Below are positions 16,608 through 26,463 of a stretch of 64,000 bases of DNA, one piece after another; position 1 is the first letter of the stretch, and each line of letters opens with the position of its first letter. Both the position numbers and the translations under genes were made by a program. The stretch is from assembly GCA_015686845.1 (NCBI GenBank), contig JADPRS010000013.1, positions 1 through 64,000 on the forward strand. The letters are read 5' to 3'. Under the pieces are notes generated by a model that saw nothing but the letters and a program-made list of their open reading frames with translations, was not told the origin of the DNA and made no database searches. Source of the DNA: Lutibacter sp. B2. Its GTDB lineage: Bacteria; Bacillota; Clostridia; Peptostreptococcales; Thermotaleaceae.

Positions 16608-17966
16608 TTACTCTATTTCCATACTTTGCTTCATTAAACTAAGTGCAGCTTCAGGATATTTTTTGGATAATACGCCTAACGATGCCATAATATAATGATT
16701 GTCTATTAAAATTTTAGCATCCTTTTTAGGAAGTAGTGAATCCCCTTTATTTTGAAGTGCAACTTGCTTTAATATATTCACTCTATTCGGTAGTCTTGTA
16801 AGTGCACCACCTGTTCCAATAATCCATTTTACATCTGTAAGATCTTTTCCTTCAGCAAAAGTCTTTTTGCCCGTTGCGCCAAACAGACTTCTATATTTCC
16901 CTGAATGGCGATACGTAGCAGTCAAAACTGCTTCTTCTGTAAGAAGTTCTACAAATTCCTTTAACTTAGGTGTATCGGGTATAGGCTTATGATTTTTTAT
17001 TAACTCATCTATATCACAATTTAATTTTTGTGCTAATGTGTCTTTGCCTATTCTATCAACAATATTTTGCATATTTACATATACACCTAAATCACCTTCA
17101 ACTGTTCTCTTCGCAGTAGGTTCCGGACTAATTAGTATTCGACTTATTTCCTCACTACCTTCAGTAACAGAATGAATGTCTGTAGTTGCTCCTCCTACAT
17201 CTAAAGTAATCAAATCTCCTATTGCTTCTTTTAATACCTTAGAAGCCTCCATAACTGCACCGGGTGTAGGTATAATAGGTCCAGTAACCATTTCTCTCAC
17301 CTTCGCCATTCCTGGTGCATGGGTAATATGATCTTCAAAAGCCTCTTGAATTACTTTTCTAGTTGGTTCTATATTTAGCTGATCTATTTTAGGATAAACA
17401 TTTTCTACTATATATAATTTATTCGGAAAATCCTTGAAAATTTCTTTTATTTCTTCTTGATTTTCAACATTACCAGCATATACAATAGGTACTTGTATCC
17501 CTGAACTTGCAATTAATTCTGCATTATCTAGTGCCGTATCTCTTTCTCCATAATCCACGCCACCAGCTATTAAAATTAAGTTTGGCTTAACTTCTTTTAT
17601 TTTCTTTATATCGCTTTTTCTAAGCTTTCCAGCCGTTACTTTATGAATAATCCCTCCAGCCCCTAAGGCTGCTTCTTTTGCTGCACGAACCGTCATATCA
17701 TACACCAATCCGTGAACGCTCATTTTAAGTCCACCAGCAGCACTACTAGTTGCTAGCATCTCTCCATAGGATAATTCATCAATTCCTAAATTGTTTTTTA
17801 AAGAATCTACCGCACCCTGAAGGCCGATATTTACATCTCCTTCTAGAACTGTAGTGGGTGATTGACCTTGCCCTAAAAATTTAGGACAAGGTGAATTTAT
17901 ATCATTAAAAGCATTTACTACGGTAGTGGTACTTCCAATCTCAGCAACTAAAATATCAATTTTCAT
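16608..17966 (-). CDS. GlmL/MutL-like ASKHA reactivase for the B12 aminomutase
   Basis: 452 residues. An actin-like ATPase fold is indicated by EIGSTTTVVNAF near the N-terminus (phosphate 1 loop), ILIAGGVDYGERDTALDNAE, and LDVGGATTDIHSV (phosphate 2). Proteins of this family (MutL/GlmL) accompany adenosylcobalamin carbon-skeleton and amino mutases and are thought to exchange damaged cobalamin. It overlaps the oraE stop by 11 bases and closes the operon, so the likely client is OraSE. The biochemical role is inferred from family and context. Confidence 0.85.
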   Translation of the reverse strand: MKIDILVAEIGSTTTVVNAFNDINSPCPKFLGQGQSPTTVLEGDVNIGLQGAVDSLKNNLGIDELSYGEMLATSSAAGGLKMSVHGLVYDMTVRAAKEAALGAGGIIHKVTAGKLRKSDIKKIKEVKPNLILIAGGVDYGERDTALDNAELIASSGIQVPIVYAGNVENQEEIKEIFKDFPNKLYIVENVYPKIDQLNIEPTRKVIQEAFEDHITHAPGMAKVREMVTGPIIPTPGAVMEASKVLKEAIGDLITLDVGGATTDIHSVTEGSEEISRILISPEPTAKRTVEGDLGVYVNMQNIVDRIGKDTLAQKLNCDIDELIKNHKPIPDTPKLKEFVELLTEEAVLTATYRHSGKYRSLFGATGKKTFAEGKDLTDVKWIIGTGGALTRLPNRVNILKQVALQNKGDSLLPKKDAKILIDNHYIMASLGVLSKKYPEAALSLMKQSMEIE

Positions 17967-20166
17967 TATTCATTTCTCGTCTCTTTTTAACAAGGAAAGT
18001 GGCCATATGAACTCCTTTTGAACCTCTTCCAAATCCTGCATCTATCCCTTGTTCTACTGCTTTTTCAGGGATAACTTGCGTTCCACCACAAGCAATCATA
18101 ATTTTATCTCTTATTCCTTTTTCTATACATAATTCATGAATTCTTTTCATGTTTTTATAATGAATACCATCATGACTTATAATAGTTGATGCAAGTATTG
18201 CATCTGCATTTAACTCTATAGCCGCATCTACTAATTTTTCTACAGGTACAGAGGTTCCTAAATAATGGCATTCAATACCAAATCTTTCAATTCCCCCATG
18301 CTTAATATCTATGATTTCTCGAAGCCCTACTGAATGCTCATCTTCTCCAACAGTAGCAGCGACTATTTTCATTGGTTTATTTTCTATCTCTTCTCTTATT
18401 TCATCATCTGTCATAATTTCAGGCTCTGGTGGAATCACTAATTGATCCACATCTATGCTAAATTCTAATTTACCTTTTAATTGAATTCTAGTACCCTCAG
18501 CTGGATGCATAATTTCTCTATGAATAACCTCGACCTCTGCCAATCCCATCTTTTTCCCAATCTCTAATGCAGCTGCTTCAGCTACTCTTTTGCTTGTAGG
18601 TAAGAATAAATCCATTTGAACGATTCCATCTCCAAGCCATTCAACCTCAGGTTTAATCATACTGCTCTCGCGTAATTCCTTTGTCTCTTCCATTCTTACA
18701 TTTACATTATCCGTTTCATCTAACTCATCAATATATACAATTTTTTCTGGAACTTCCAACGTAGAACCACCAATTAATTGAGATGGATTCTCTACTGCAT
18801 ACTCATCATATTGAGCCACATTATTATATCCAAAGTGTGCAGTAACAGGCGCTAAATAATCTTCATCTCTTTCAAAGATCTTTCCTACACCTACTCCACC
18901 TTCTATTTTTCTAGAAATTCCATCTCCATTTCTTTCTGGATAACAACCTGAATCCACAAAGAATCCTTCTTGTACTGAATTAAAATATCCACCTGTTTCT
19001 AACATTTCTTCCATAAATAATACTGCTCTTTCTTTTAATTCTCTTACTTTTTCTTTTAGATATCCGTCTTTTTTAAGTTCCACTAATCCTAATAAATTAT
19101 CCATTCCTACTAATGCCTGCTTTGCAGTATCACAAGCTTCCATATTATAAATATGCCATGGCACATTTCTACCTTCATCAGGTGTAATGGTTGATTGAAT
19201 ATCTGCACTGGTAAGTCTTGAAATCATTAAATTAAGTACATGTGTAACCGTAGCTTCTCTAGTTGAAGATTCCATATATTTAGTATTCATTTGTGCTCTC
19301 ATTCTATATTCAGAGAATAATTCTCTAAGTGCAACTGCATAGGGTAAATCTATATTCAAACAAGGTGCAGGCGGTGCAGTCGGTGGTACAGTTGATAAAC
19401 ATATATTCGATTTTTTCATTCCTACTTTTGCAGAAAATATAGAATTTAATGCATGCTGTACCATAAGCTCTGGCATTACCTTCCAAGCTTGTCTTGCAGT
19501 TGCATTTGCATTATGTGCGCCATCTATTTGTGCAATATCTGCCCACGCCATAATTTTTTTAGATTCTGCTGCATCTACAAAAGAACGAACCATATTAATA
19601 TTTCTATAAAGTACATTATATTGTGGATCTTGATGTGCTCCATTTACCCCTTCTTCTGCAAACATAACTGCAACATCAGGACCTGCTACACCACTTACAT
19701 ATGAATGGTAATTTATCGGTCTTCCAACTTCTTCTTCTATATAATCTAGCGCTTTTCTTTGTGCTCTAACTTGCTTTCTAGTGATAGGTATTCCACCAAT
19801 TCCCTGTGGTGTTCCTTCTATCAGTCCATCAAAGTGAGATTGACCAGCAGTTCTAATAACCATAATGTGATCAGCTCCATGCCAAGCTGCCATTCTCATA
19901 CGTCTTATATCATCCTCAAATCTTCCAGATGCTATTTCTGTAGTAATAGAATACTCTGGCTGTGGATCAATATCTCCAAAATATTTTGCTGAAGGTAGTG
20001 GAACACTATTCGCTAAAGGTGCAGAACAATTTTGATAAGTAAATGGTCCCATTTTCAGATCTTTTTGTTGCTCTCTCCAAATCCATCCTCTTCTCTTAGG
20101 ACGATAGTTTTCAAGGTCTTTTAATATTTCCTTAATATCCAACTTTTCATTTTGATTCAGTTCCAT
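17956..20166 (-). CDS. oraE: D-ornithine 4,5-aminomutase, large (E) subunit
   Basis: 736 residues. It moves the amino group of D-ornithine from C5 to C4, giving 2,4-diaminopentanoate, using PLP and adenosylcobalamin. A TIM-barrel body (AAWHGADHIMVIRTAGQSHFDG) precedes a C-terminal Rossmann-like B12 domain. The base-off cobalamin motif DxHxxG is seen as DEHSVG with His 611, and Lys 622 in IIDIKHGG lies exactly eleven residues later, the same spacing as the His/PLP-Lys pair known from the Clostridium sticklandii enzyme. The start overlaps the oraS stop by one base. It is central to the operon. Confidence 0.96.
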   Translation of the reverse strand: MELNQNEKLDIKEILKDLENYRPKRRGWIWREQQKDLKMGPFTYQNCSAPLANSVPLPSAKYFGDIDPQPEYSITTEIASGRFEDDIRRMRMAAWHGADHIMVIRTAGQSHFDGLIEGTPQGIGGIPITRKQVRAQRKALDYIEEEVGRPINYHSYVSGVAGPDVAVMFAEEGVNGAHQDPQYNVLYRNINMVRSFVDAAESKKIMAWADIAQIDGAHNANATARQAWKVMPELMVQHALNSIFSAKVGMKKSNICLSTVPPTAPPAPCLNIDLPYAVALRELFSEYRMRAQMNTKYMESSTREATVTHVLNLMISRLTSADIQSTITPDEGRNVPWHIYNMEACDTAKQALVGMDNLLGLVELKKDGYLKEKVRELKERAVLFMEEMLETGGYFNSVQEGFFVDSGCYPERNGDGISRKIEGGVGVGKIFERDEDYLAPVTAHFGYNNVAQYDEYAVENPSQLIGGSTLEVPEKIVYIDELDETDNVNVRMEETKELRESSMIKPEVEWLGDGIVQMDLFLPTSKRVAEAAALEIGKKMGLAEVEVIHREIMHPAEGTRIQLKGKLEFSIDVDQLVIPPEPEIMTDDEIREEIENKPMKIVAATVGEDEHSVGLREIIDIKHGGIERFGIECHYLGTSVPVEKLVDAAIELNADAILASTIISHDGIHYKNMKRIHELCIEKGIRDKIMIACGGTQVIPEKAVEQGIDAGFGRGSKGVHMATFLVKKRREMNNEN

Positions 20167-20531
20167 TACTTAACACCTCCTTCAAATAGCGTTGCTACTT
20201 CATCCCAATACTCTCCATTTACAAGTGCTCGTCCAGCTTCTCTAATATCCATGTTTTTTTCTTTGGATAGCTTATAAACCACATGTCCAGCGCCCTTTGG
20301 CATAAGCCCTTTATCCATGACACCTTCCACGATTACTTTTGCTTCTATACTTGAAAATCCCATTCTAAGAAGTACTGATCTTTCAATAGAAGGAGTCGTA
20401 TTTTTATAAGCTAAATCCATCATAGGATCTACTAATTGTCCAGCTAATGCCCAAAATTTATTTTTTAACTCTTCATCTGATAATTCATTTAGATGCTGTT
20501 TTCTTTTTTCAAAATCATCTTCTCTTTTCAT
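20166..20531 (-). CDS. oraS: D-ornithine 4,5-aminomutase, small (S) subunit
   Basis: 121 residues, the normal size for OraS. Highly helical and charged at the start (KREDDFEKRKQHLNELSDEELKNKFW), then PSIERSVLLRMGFSSIEAKVIVEGV and GAGHVVYKLSK. It completes the OraS2E2 heterotetramer. The ribosome site is AAAGGTGGG before ATG 20531, and it is translationally coupled to oraE by a TAATG junction. Confidence 0.93.
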   Translation of the reverse strand: MKREDDFEKRKQHLNELSDEELKNKFWALAGQLVDPMMDLAYKNTTPSIERSVLLRMGFSSIEAKVIVEGVMDKGLMPKGAGHVVYKLSKEKNMDIREAGRALVNGEYWDEVATLFEGGVK

Positions 20532-20558
20532 TTTTTTCCCACCTTTACTATTCGGTCT

Positions 20559-21983
20559 CTATCCTAAAATATTGATCTCATTTTCTAGTAATATGCTTTT
20601 TACAAATTCAATATTAGATTTGGTGTCTTTCACTAAAAATTCTAAATCTTCTCTAGTTATTTCTTTTTTGTTAGATTTTTCTATGCAATTCTTGATATAA
20701 GATTTTTTTAATTTATTTACATCGATATCTACTGCTTTTATAAAACGTGGTTCCTTTGGAAATATAATATTTTTTCCTGGTACTTCTTCTTTTGGATTTC
20801 CAAAGAATATTTCTATACCATTATCTCTAGCAAAGGATAATTGCGGCTGAATATGTTTTCCAGCACCTGTATATTCTGTTTCCTGTGCTACTATAATTTT
20901 ATCTTCATCAAGCTCTTGTGCCAAACTAAATGCAGCAGCTAATGACGTATTTCCAGCAGGTCCTCTTTCAAGTCCCTCAAGCTGTGCTAAACTTTCTGTC
21001 ATATAAAATACTTCTCCTTGTGCTACAGTTACATATCTATCTATGTATCTAAGGGGTCTAGCTGCAGAACGAGGAACATCTGAACGATCTGGCCATGTAG
21101 CAAAAGGGATTCCGAATCCTGTATGACCTGTAGTAAATGATTTTTTATTAAATTGGCTATCACTTGCCATATGTAATCCTGATAAATCTACACTTGCTCC
21201 TACTACTTGAACGCCATTTGCTCCAGCTTTTATAAGTCCCCTAGCCGTACCTGTTAGATTTCCGCCTCCAGCATTTGTACATACAACTACATCTGGATCT
21301 CTTCCTTCTCTTTCTCTAAACTGCATAGCAATTTCATATCCAAGAGTTTCAACGCCTGCTATTCCAAATGGCGTATATAATGAAGCATTAAAATATCCTG
21401 TTTCTTCTAATAAGTTTAAAAATGTATAGAATAACTCAGGACCAACAGTAAGTTGTATTACTTCTGCTCCATAAGCTTCACATTTTCTAGCTTTTTCAAT
21501 AATTTCGGGTTGTCCCATACCTTTACTATCATAGCATTCTTGAACAATAATACATTTAAGTCCCTGCATAGCTGCCTGTGAAGCTACGGCTGCACCATAA
21601 TTTCCACTCGTTGCTGCAATAACTCCTTTATACCCTAATCTTTTAGCATGATATACCGCATTTGATGCTCTTCTAGCTTTAAAACTTCCTGATGGGTTAG
21701 AAGCTTCATCTTTCAAGAAAATTCTTGCTCCCTTTCCCTTAGGGGCTAACTTTCTAGCTAGTTTAGTCAGATTTTTCATTTCCAAAAGGGGTGTATTTCC
21801 GACCCCTGTACTTCCCTGAATTTGTTGCATTTCATCAAGTGAGTAACCTGTTTCTTTCATCATTTTTTCATAATCAAATGCAACACTTCCAGACTCAAAC
21901 ACCTCGTAATCAATTCCGATTGCTTTTTTCATTATTTCATTTTTTCTGCCCATTACAGCTTCATAACTCATATCTCTATTCAT
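20559..21983 (-). CDS. ortB: 2-amino-4-oxopentanoate thiolase, beta (PLP) subunit
   Basis: About 474 residues, threonine-synthase/cysteine-synthase-like PLP fold (type II). The Schiff-base lysine is in NPSGSFKARRAS, the phosphate loop in VCTNAGGGNLTGTARG, and SGNYGAA binds substrate. With OrtA it cleaves 2-amino-4-oxopentanoate with CoA into D-alanine and acetyl-CoA. The start at 21983 is chosen for GGGGGTGA five bases upstream and overlaps the ortA end. Confidence 0.94.
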   Translation of the reverse strand: MNRDMSYEAVMGRKNEIMKKAIGIDYEVFESGSVAFDYEKMMKETGYSLDEMQQIQGSTGVGNTPLLEMKNLTKLARKLAPKGKGARIFLKDEASNPSGSFKARRASNAVYHAKRLGYKGVIAATSGNYGAAVASQAAMQGLKCIIVQECYDSKGMGQPEIIEKARKCEAYGAEVIQLTVGPELFYTFLNLLEETGYFNASLYTPFGIAGVETLGYEIAMQFREREGRDPDVVVCTNAGGGNLTGTARGLIKAGANGVQVVGASVDLSGLHMASDSQFNKKSFTTGHTGFGIPFATWPDRSDVPRSAARPLRYIDRYVTVAQGEVFYMTESLAQLEGLERGPAGNTSLAAAFSLAQELDEDKIIVAQETEYTGAGKHIQPQLSFARDNGIEIFFGNPKEEVPGKNIIFPKEPRFIKAVDIDVNKLKKSYIKNCIEKSNKKEITREDLEFLVKDTKSNIEFVKSILLENEINILG

Positions 21984-22284
21984 GAGCTTCACCCCCATAA
22001 AGAACTTCTTTAAGATCCATTCCTATTTTAAGAAGCTCAGGAACAAATTTTCCATAATTATGTTTATGCGTAGGATTCACTTCTATCAATTTTCCCTTTT
22101 CAGTTCTTCCTGTCATGGTTTTTACTTCTACCTCTTCGCCAATTTCTCCATCACTTTGTAAAAATCCCTTAACCCAACATTCTAGAGGAACCTCTTTGGT
22201 ATCCGCTGGAACTTGTGGTGCTCTTTCACTTGCCTTTAACACTATATTATGAATTAAAACCCAATCCCCTTTACATGCTTTCAT
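21976..22284 (-). CDS. ortA: 2-amino-4-oxopentanoate thiolase, alpha subunit
   Basis: About 102 residues, the small partner of OrtB. Recognisable by KGDWVLIHNIVLKASERAPQVPADT and by its position between ord and ortB. ATG 22284 follows AAAGG at about ten bases; a GTG three codons earlier is too close to the ribosome site. Confidence 0.92.
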   Translation of the reverse strand: MKACKGDWVLIHNIVLKASERAPQVPADTKEVPLECWVKGFLQSDGEIGEEVEVKTMTGRTEKGKLIEVNPTHKHNYGKFVPELLKIGMDLKEVLYGGEAHE

Positions 22285-22292
22285 ATCTATCA

Positions 22293-23336
22293 CTACCTTT
22301 CTATCATATTTCTCATGTCACCCATGATTGCTCTTGGTACTGGTAAATCTAACATTGTTTTAAGACCTGGTTTTGAATTAATAATCTGAGGAATCATATT
22401 AACGCACATTGCAATTGTTCCAATTCCACCAGGTACCTCAGGTTTTATAGCCATATTAATATCTGGTACGCCTTTAATAATTACATAGTCTCCAGTATTT
22501 GTTCCTTCAAGTTCTGGTTCTATTTGTTGTGGATGATCCATTTCTATTTTAAGCTCATTATCTACATATCCAAATCCTTTCATTGCGCATCCTGCAACAT
22601 CCCCTGCTTGTACTTCTGCATATGGAGATTTTCTATATACATTTGATACAATCGGCTCCATACTTTGTTTTACTTCATCACTTAACTTCCAACCGATTGC
22701 ATCTGCAATCATATTTACAGATTCATTAAATCCAACATGACCTGCCAATGTACCTTCTTCTACCCCTTTATTAAATGCATCTACAGTAATACCAATACCT
22801 TGTTCTTCCATAACAGCAGGTCCAAATGGAGATAAGCTATTTACTCTTCTAGCAGTAATATGATCTACTTCTTCACAAGCTCCAGTTAATAATACAACTA
22901 AAAGGTCCATAATTAGTCCTGGATTAATTCCGGTTCCTAGTACACTAACACCATTTTCTTTTGCTATTCTATCCATTTCTTTCGTAAGCTCTGGCTCCAT
23001 TGCCTTTGGATAAGACATTTCTTCTGCACTTGAAATAACATTTATTTTCTTTTCTAAGCAGTACTTAATTTTCTCAAAAGCATTCTTCGTAAAAGAATCT
23101 GTACAAAGTAATACTACATCTGCTGATTTTTCAGTAATAACATCCTCATAAGCTCCAAGCATAACGTCTTTTCTATCGCCTCTTTCTACAGACAAATAAT
23201 CATACATGCTAGTACCTATTTTTTTACCTCTTCCAACCGCTCCTACAATTTCTACACCTTTCTTTTTAAGAAGCATTTCAGCCATTCCGCTTCCCATTGC
23301 TCCTAAACCCCAAATAACAACTTTTACATTTTCCAT
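22293..23336 (-). CDS. ord: 2,4-diaminopentanoate dehydrogenase
   Basis: About 347 residues. The N-terminal Rossmann fold VVIWGLGAMGSGMAEMLLKKKG binds NAD(P); a dihydrodipicolinate-reductase-like C-terminal part includes LGTGINPGLIMDLLVV. It oxidatively deaminates 2,4-diaminopentanoate to 2-amino-4-oxopentanoate. ATG 23336 follows GGAGGTGCTTACAT; the frame extends 17 codons upstream without a ribosome site. It is the first gene of the operon behind a sigma-54 promoter. Confidence 0.94.
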   Translation of the reverse strand: MENVKVVIWGLGAMGSGMAEMLLKKKGVEIVGAVGRGKKIGTSMYDYLSVERGDRKDVMLGAYEDVITEKSADVVLLCTDSFTKNAFEKIKYCLEKKINVISSAEEMSYPKAMEPELTKEMDRIAKENGVSVLGTGINPGLIMDLLVVLLTGACEEVDHITARRVNSLSPFGPAVMEEQGIGITVDAFNKGVEEGTLAGHVGFNESVNMIADAIGWKLSDEVKQSMEPIVSNVYRKSPYAEVQAGDVAGCAMKGFGYVDNELKIEMDHPQQIEPELEGTNTGDYVIIKGVPDINMAIKPEVPGGIGTIAMCVNMIPQIINSKPGLKTMLDLPVPRAIMGDMRNMIER

Positions 23337-23375
23337 ATGTAAGCACCTCCAAAATTTTTTCCTATCTACTATAAA

Positions 23376-23391
23376 TGCAATTTTCATGCCA
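23376..23391 (-). promoter_or_regulatory. sigma-54 (-24/-12) promoter of the ord-ort-ora operon
   Basis: Minus strand TGGCATGAAAATTGCA matches the sigma-54 consensus TGGCAYRNNNNTTGCW at every fixed position, 40-55 bases upstream of the ord ATG. The adjacent regulator is a sigma-54 activator. Confidence 0.88.
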
Positions 23392-23470
23392 TAATTTTGG
23401 GGACATTTTGTGAATAATTCACCTAACTTTCAAGGGTTTCCTTAAGAAAACAAATAAAAAAATAAAAAAA

Positions 23471-23510
23471 CTGCAAATATATTTGCAGCTTGTAGCAAAT
23501 ATATTTGCAG
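23471..23510 (-). promoter_or_regulatory. paired palindromes: enhancer sites and regulator terminator
   Basis: CTGCAAATATATTTGCAG at 23471-23488 and a second copy of its core GCAAATATATTTGC at 23495-23508. The centres are 22 bp apart, two helical turns, and roughly 90-110 bp upstream of the -24 element, the classic placement for an activator of sigma-54 RNA polymerase. On the minus strand the copy nearer ord is followed by TTTTTTTATTTTTTT, so it also looks like the terminator of the regulator gene that ends at 23512. Confidence 0.65.
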
Positions 23511-23511
23511 T

Positions 23512-24906
23512 TTATTTCACTTTAATATTTAATTTTTTCAACTTATGCTGAAGAGTCTGTCTCTTAATTCCTAAATTTTCAGAAGTTTTAGAAATATTAA
23601 AATTGCATGACTTCAATGCTTTTGTAATCATATTTTTTTCTATTTGCAAGAGAGTATTTGGAAGATTTTCCTTTAACTTATATTCTTTATTAAATGTTAG
23701 TGCAAATATTTTTGCATTTGTTTGAGGAGAAAAATGTTCTTTTCTCAAAATACCATTATTTTCAACTATATTCATAGCACCTTCTATGATATTTTCTAAC
23801 TCCCGTACATTTCCTGACCACTTATAACTCCTAAACCACCCTAATAAAGATTCATCTACACCTTTTACTTTTTTATTCAACCTATTATTATATTTATCAA
23901 TAAAATAATAGATTAAAAGTTCTATATCATCTTCTCTTTCTCTTAAAGAAGGTAAATTAATAGACATTACATTTATTCTATAAAATAAATCCTTTCTTAA
24001 CTTCCCTTCTTTTATTAATTTATACGGATCTTCATTTGTACTAGCAATAATTCTAACATCTACATCAATCTCGTCAAGGCTTCCCACTCTACGAATATTA
24101 CTTTCTTGAAGGACCCTTAATAATTTAGACTGCAACTGCATTCCCATAGAATTGATTTCATCTAAAAATAACGTTCCTTCATTTGCATGCTCAAATAACC
24201 CTTCTTTATTCATAGCTCCTGTAAAGCTGCCCTTTACCGTTCCAAATAAAATACTTTCAAGTAATGTTTCAGGAATTGCTGCACAATTTTGTGCAATAAA
24301 AGGTTTATTAGCTCTAGCACTTCCATAGTGAATACTTTGTGCCACTAACTCCTTACCCGTTCCAGTTTCCCCATAGATTAAAACACTAGATGAAAAATTT
24401 GATGCCTTTTTTGCATACTCAATGGCTTTCGTAAAATTTTCATTCTTCCCTATAATACTTGAAAATGTAAATTTCCGCTTATAATTTTTCTTATGATTCG
24501 GGTTGGATAGTTGATTTTGAAGCGATATCATTTGTTCAGACAGATATTTTAGTTTTGTAATATCTTTTGATATTTCTAACGCACCTATAACCTGGTTATG
24601 AACAGTAATAGGCAATGTAGTATTTATAGTCGTTATTTCTTTTTCATGATTATTAAAATAAGTTTGAGGAATATCTAAAATAACCTCTTTATTTTTAAGA
24701 GCTCTAAGTAAAGTACTCGTAGCTTTATCTAAGCTAGGAAAAACATCTAGTATATTCTTATCTATAACTTCACTTTTTTTCATACCTTCCATTTTTTCCA
24801 TGGCTTTATTATATATTATGGTTTTTCCTTCATTATTTATTACGTGAACACCCTCATCTATGCTCTCCAGTATTGTATATAATATATTTTTAATATCATC
24901 ATTCAT
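23512..24906 (-). CDS. PAS-containing sigma-54-dependent transcriptional activator
   Basis: About 464 residues. A PAS domain ([30 protein letters not shown]) is followed by a linker, then an AAA+ domain with Walker [12 protein letters not shown], the sigma-54 contact loop as GSFTGA (Ser in place of the common Ala), Walker [10 protein letters not shown] and [19 protein letters not shown] Fis-type helix-turn-helix ends the protein ([23 protein letters not shown]). It lacks a receiver domain, so its signal is likely a ligand or redox state sensed by PAS. ATG 24906 is preceded by AAAGGATTG. It probably drives ord-ort-ora. Confidence 0.92.
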   Translation of the reverse strand: MNDDIKNILYTILESIDEGVHVINNEGKTIIYNKAMEKMEGMKKSEVIDKNILDVFPSLDKATSTLLRALKNKEVILDIPQTYFNNHEKEITTINTTLPITVHNQVIGALEISKDITKLKYLSEQMISLQNQLSNPNHKKNYKRKFTFSSIIGKNENFTKAIEYAKKASNFSSSVLIYGETGTGKELVAQSIHYGSARANKPFIAQNCAAIPETLLESILFGTVKGSFTGAMNKEGLFEHANEGTLFLDEINSMGMQLQSKLLRVLQESNIRRVGSLDEIDVDVRIIASTNEDPYKLIKEGKLRKDLFYRINVMSINLPSLREREDDIELLIYYFIDKYNNRLNKKVKGVDESLLGWFRSYKWSGNVRELENIIEGAMNIVENNGILRKEHFSPQTNAKIFALTFNKEYKLKENLPNTLLQIEKNMITKALKSCNFNISKTSENLGIKRQTLQHKLKKLNIKVK

Positions 24907-24934
24907 ATTTTCACAATCCTTTAAGTTCTCACAT

Positions 24935-26203
24935 CTATTTATACATATTACCGATTGAATATATATCTGAAAACTCAATATTTATACTTTCAATATAATT
25001 ATTCTTATCATATGTATTGGTCTGTATCGTATTATCGCCTTCTTCTAATACCTTAACAGGAAGTTCTATAATAAATTCAGTCCCTCTTCCAGGGTTACTT
25101 TTAACAGTAATTTCTCCATCCTGCATGTTTACTAAAGCTTTAACAATGGACAAGCCTATGCCACTACCTTCTTTTTTTCTAGACAAAGATTTGTCAATTT
25201 GTATGAATCTATCAAAAATAGTATCTATTTTTTCTTGTGGCATTCCTTCTCCTGTATCTTTAATTGAAATAGCAATGCTTTCTCCTTGATCATGGATGCT
25301 CACCATAATATCTCCATCTGGTTTTGTAAACTTTATTGCATTAGAAAGAAGATTTAATATAATTCTTTCAATGTTATCTGCATCACACGCTATAATCTTT
25401 TCTTCAACATCAGTATCAAATATAATATTAATATCATTACTTTTTACATACGCTGAAATAGAGAGTACAATTTCTTCTATCATGCTTACAATATTATGAT
25501 TTTGCAATTTAATTTCAAAATACCCAGAATCTATTTTAGTCATATCAATCAAATTATCTACAAGTCTTAAAAGCCTATAACAATTTTGCTTCATAATATT
25601 TATATGTTTACTATTTTTTAGCGGTATCCCATCTTTTACATACACCTCAAATAACTGAATAATACTAAAAATTAAATTTAATGGCGTTTTAAATTCATGA
25701 GATATATTCGCAAAAAATTCAGTCTGAAGTTTATTATATTGAATTGTTTCATTGGCTTTCGTTAATTCTTCATTTGTTTTTTTCAATTCCTCATTACTTT
25801 CTTTTAGTTTATCATGTAGTTTTTTCACTTGCAAATGAGTCTTTACTCTAGCAATTAGTTCTAATTCATTAAAAGGTTTATTAATATAATCTACCGCACC
25901 TACTTCAAATCCTTTTGCAATTTCTTCTACTTTTGTTTGTGATGTGAGAAAAATCACAGGAATATCTTTTGTTTTACTATAATTCTTTAGTAATTTGCAT
26001 ACCTCATACCCATTTATTTCTGGCATGATAATATCTAATAAAATAAGGTCAGGTTTTTCTCGAATAACATGTTGCAATGTCCTCTTTCCTTTTGACACTA
26101 AAACTGTTTCATATCCATTTTTTTTAATCACATCCGAGATCATACGACTGTTTAATATACTATCATCCACAATTAATATTTTAGATTTTTCACACGCATC
26201 CAT
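24935..26203 (-). CDS. response-regulator/histidine kinase hybrid protein
   Basis: 422 residues. N-terminal receiver ([14 protein letters not shown], phospho-Asp in [16 protein letters not shown], Lys in YINKPFNE), then a coiled coil ([21 protein letters not shown]), HisKA with His in [13 protein letters not shown], and a HATPase_c domain ([44 protein letters not shown]). No membrane segment, so it is cytoplasmic. ATG 26203 follows TTTGGAGGAACTG. It ends 28 bases before the sigma-54 activator starts, suggesting one operon, though that activator has no receiver of its own. Confidence 0.9.
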   Translation of the reverse strand: MDACEKSKILIVDDSILNSRMISDVIKKNGYETVLVSKGKRTLQHVIREKPDLILLDIIMPEINGYEVCKLLKNYSKTKDIPVIFLTSQTKVEEIAKGFEVGAVDYINKPFNELELIARVKTHLQVKKLHDKLKESNEELKKTNEELTKANETIQYNKLQTEFFANISHEFKTPLNLIFSIIQLFEVYVKDGIPLKNSKHINIMKQNCYRLLRLVDNLIDMTKIDSGYFEIKLQNHNIVSMIEEIVLSISAYVKSNDINIIFDTDVEEKIIACDADNIERIILNLLSNAIKFTKPDGDIMVSIHDQGESIAISIKDTGEGMPQEKIDTIFDRFIQIDKSLSRKKEGSGIGLSIVKALVNMQDGEITVKSNPGRGTEFIIELPVKVLEEGDNTIQTNTYDKNNYIESINIEFSDIYSIGNMYK

Positions 26204-26410
26204 TTTACAGTTCCTCCAAATTTACATCAAAATAATATACTATATTTCTAATCCTGCTAATTCTTTACTACTTTACCTCATATTATAATAGTTTAACAGA
26301 TTATCATGATAAACTTTGTCGAAATACGCAAGGAAATAATTAGTACTTTTTCCTCATATTTCAATATTTCATCAAATAGTTTTACGTAATTATGATTTTT
26401 CATAAGAATC

Positions 26411-26445
26411 AAAAAAACTCCATGTCTACATAAAGACACAGAGTT
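26411..26445 (-). terminator. terminator downstream of fabI
   Basis: Minus strand: AACTCTGTGTC and GACATGGAGTT pair around an 8-base loop, followed by TTTTT. Confidence 0.75.
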
Positions 26446-26463
26446 TTAATACATTCTTTTTTA

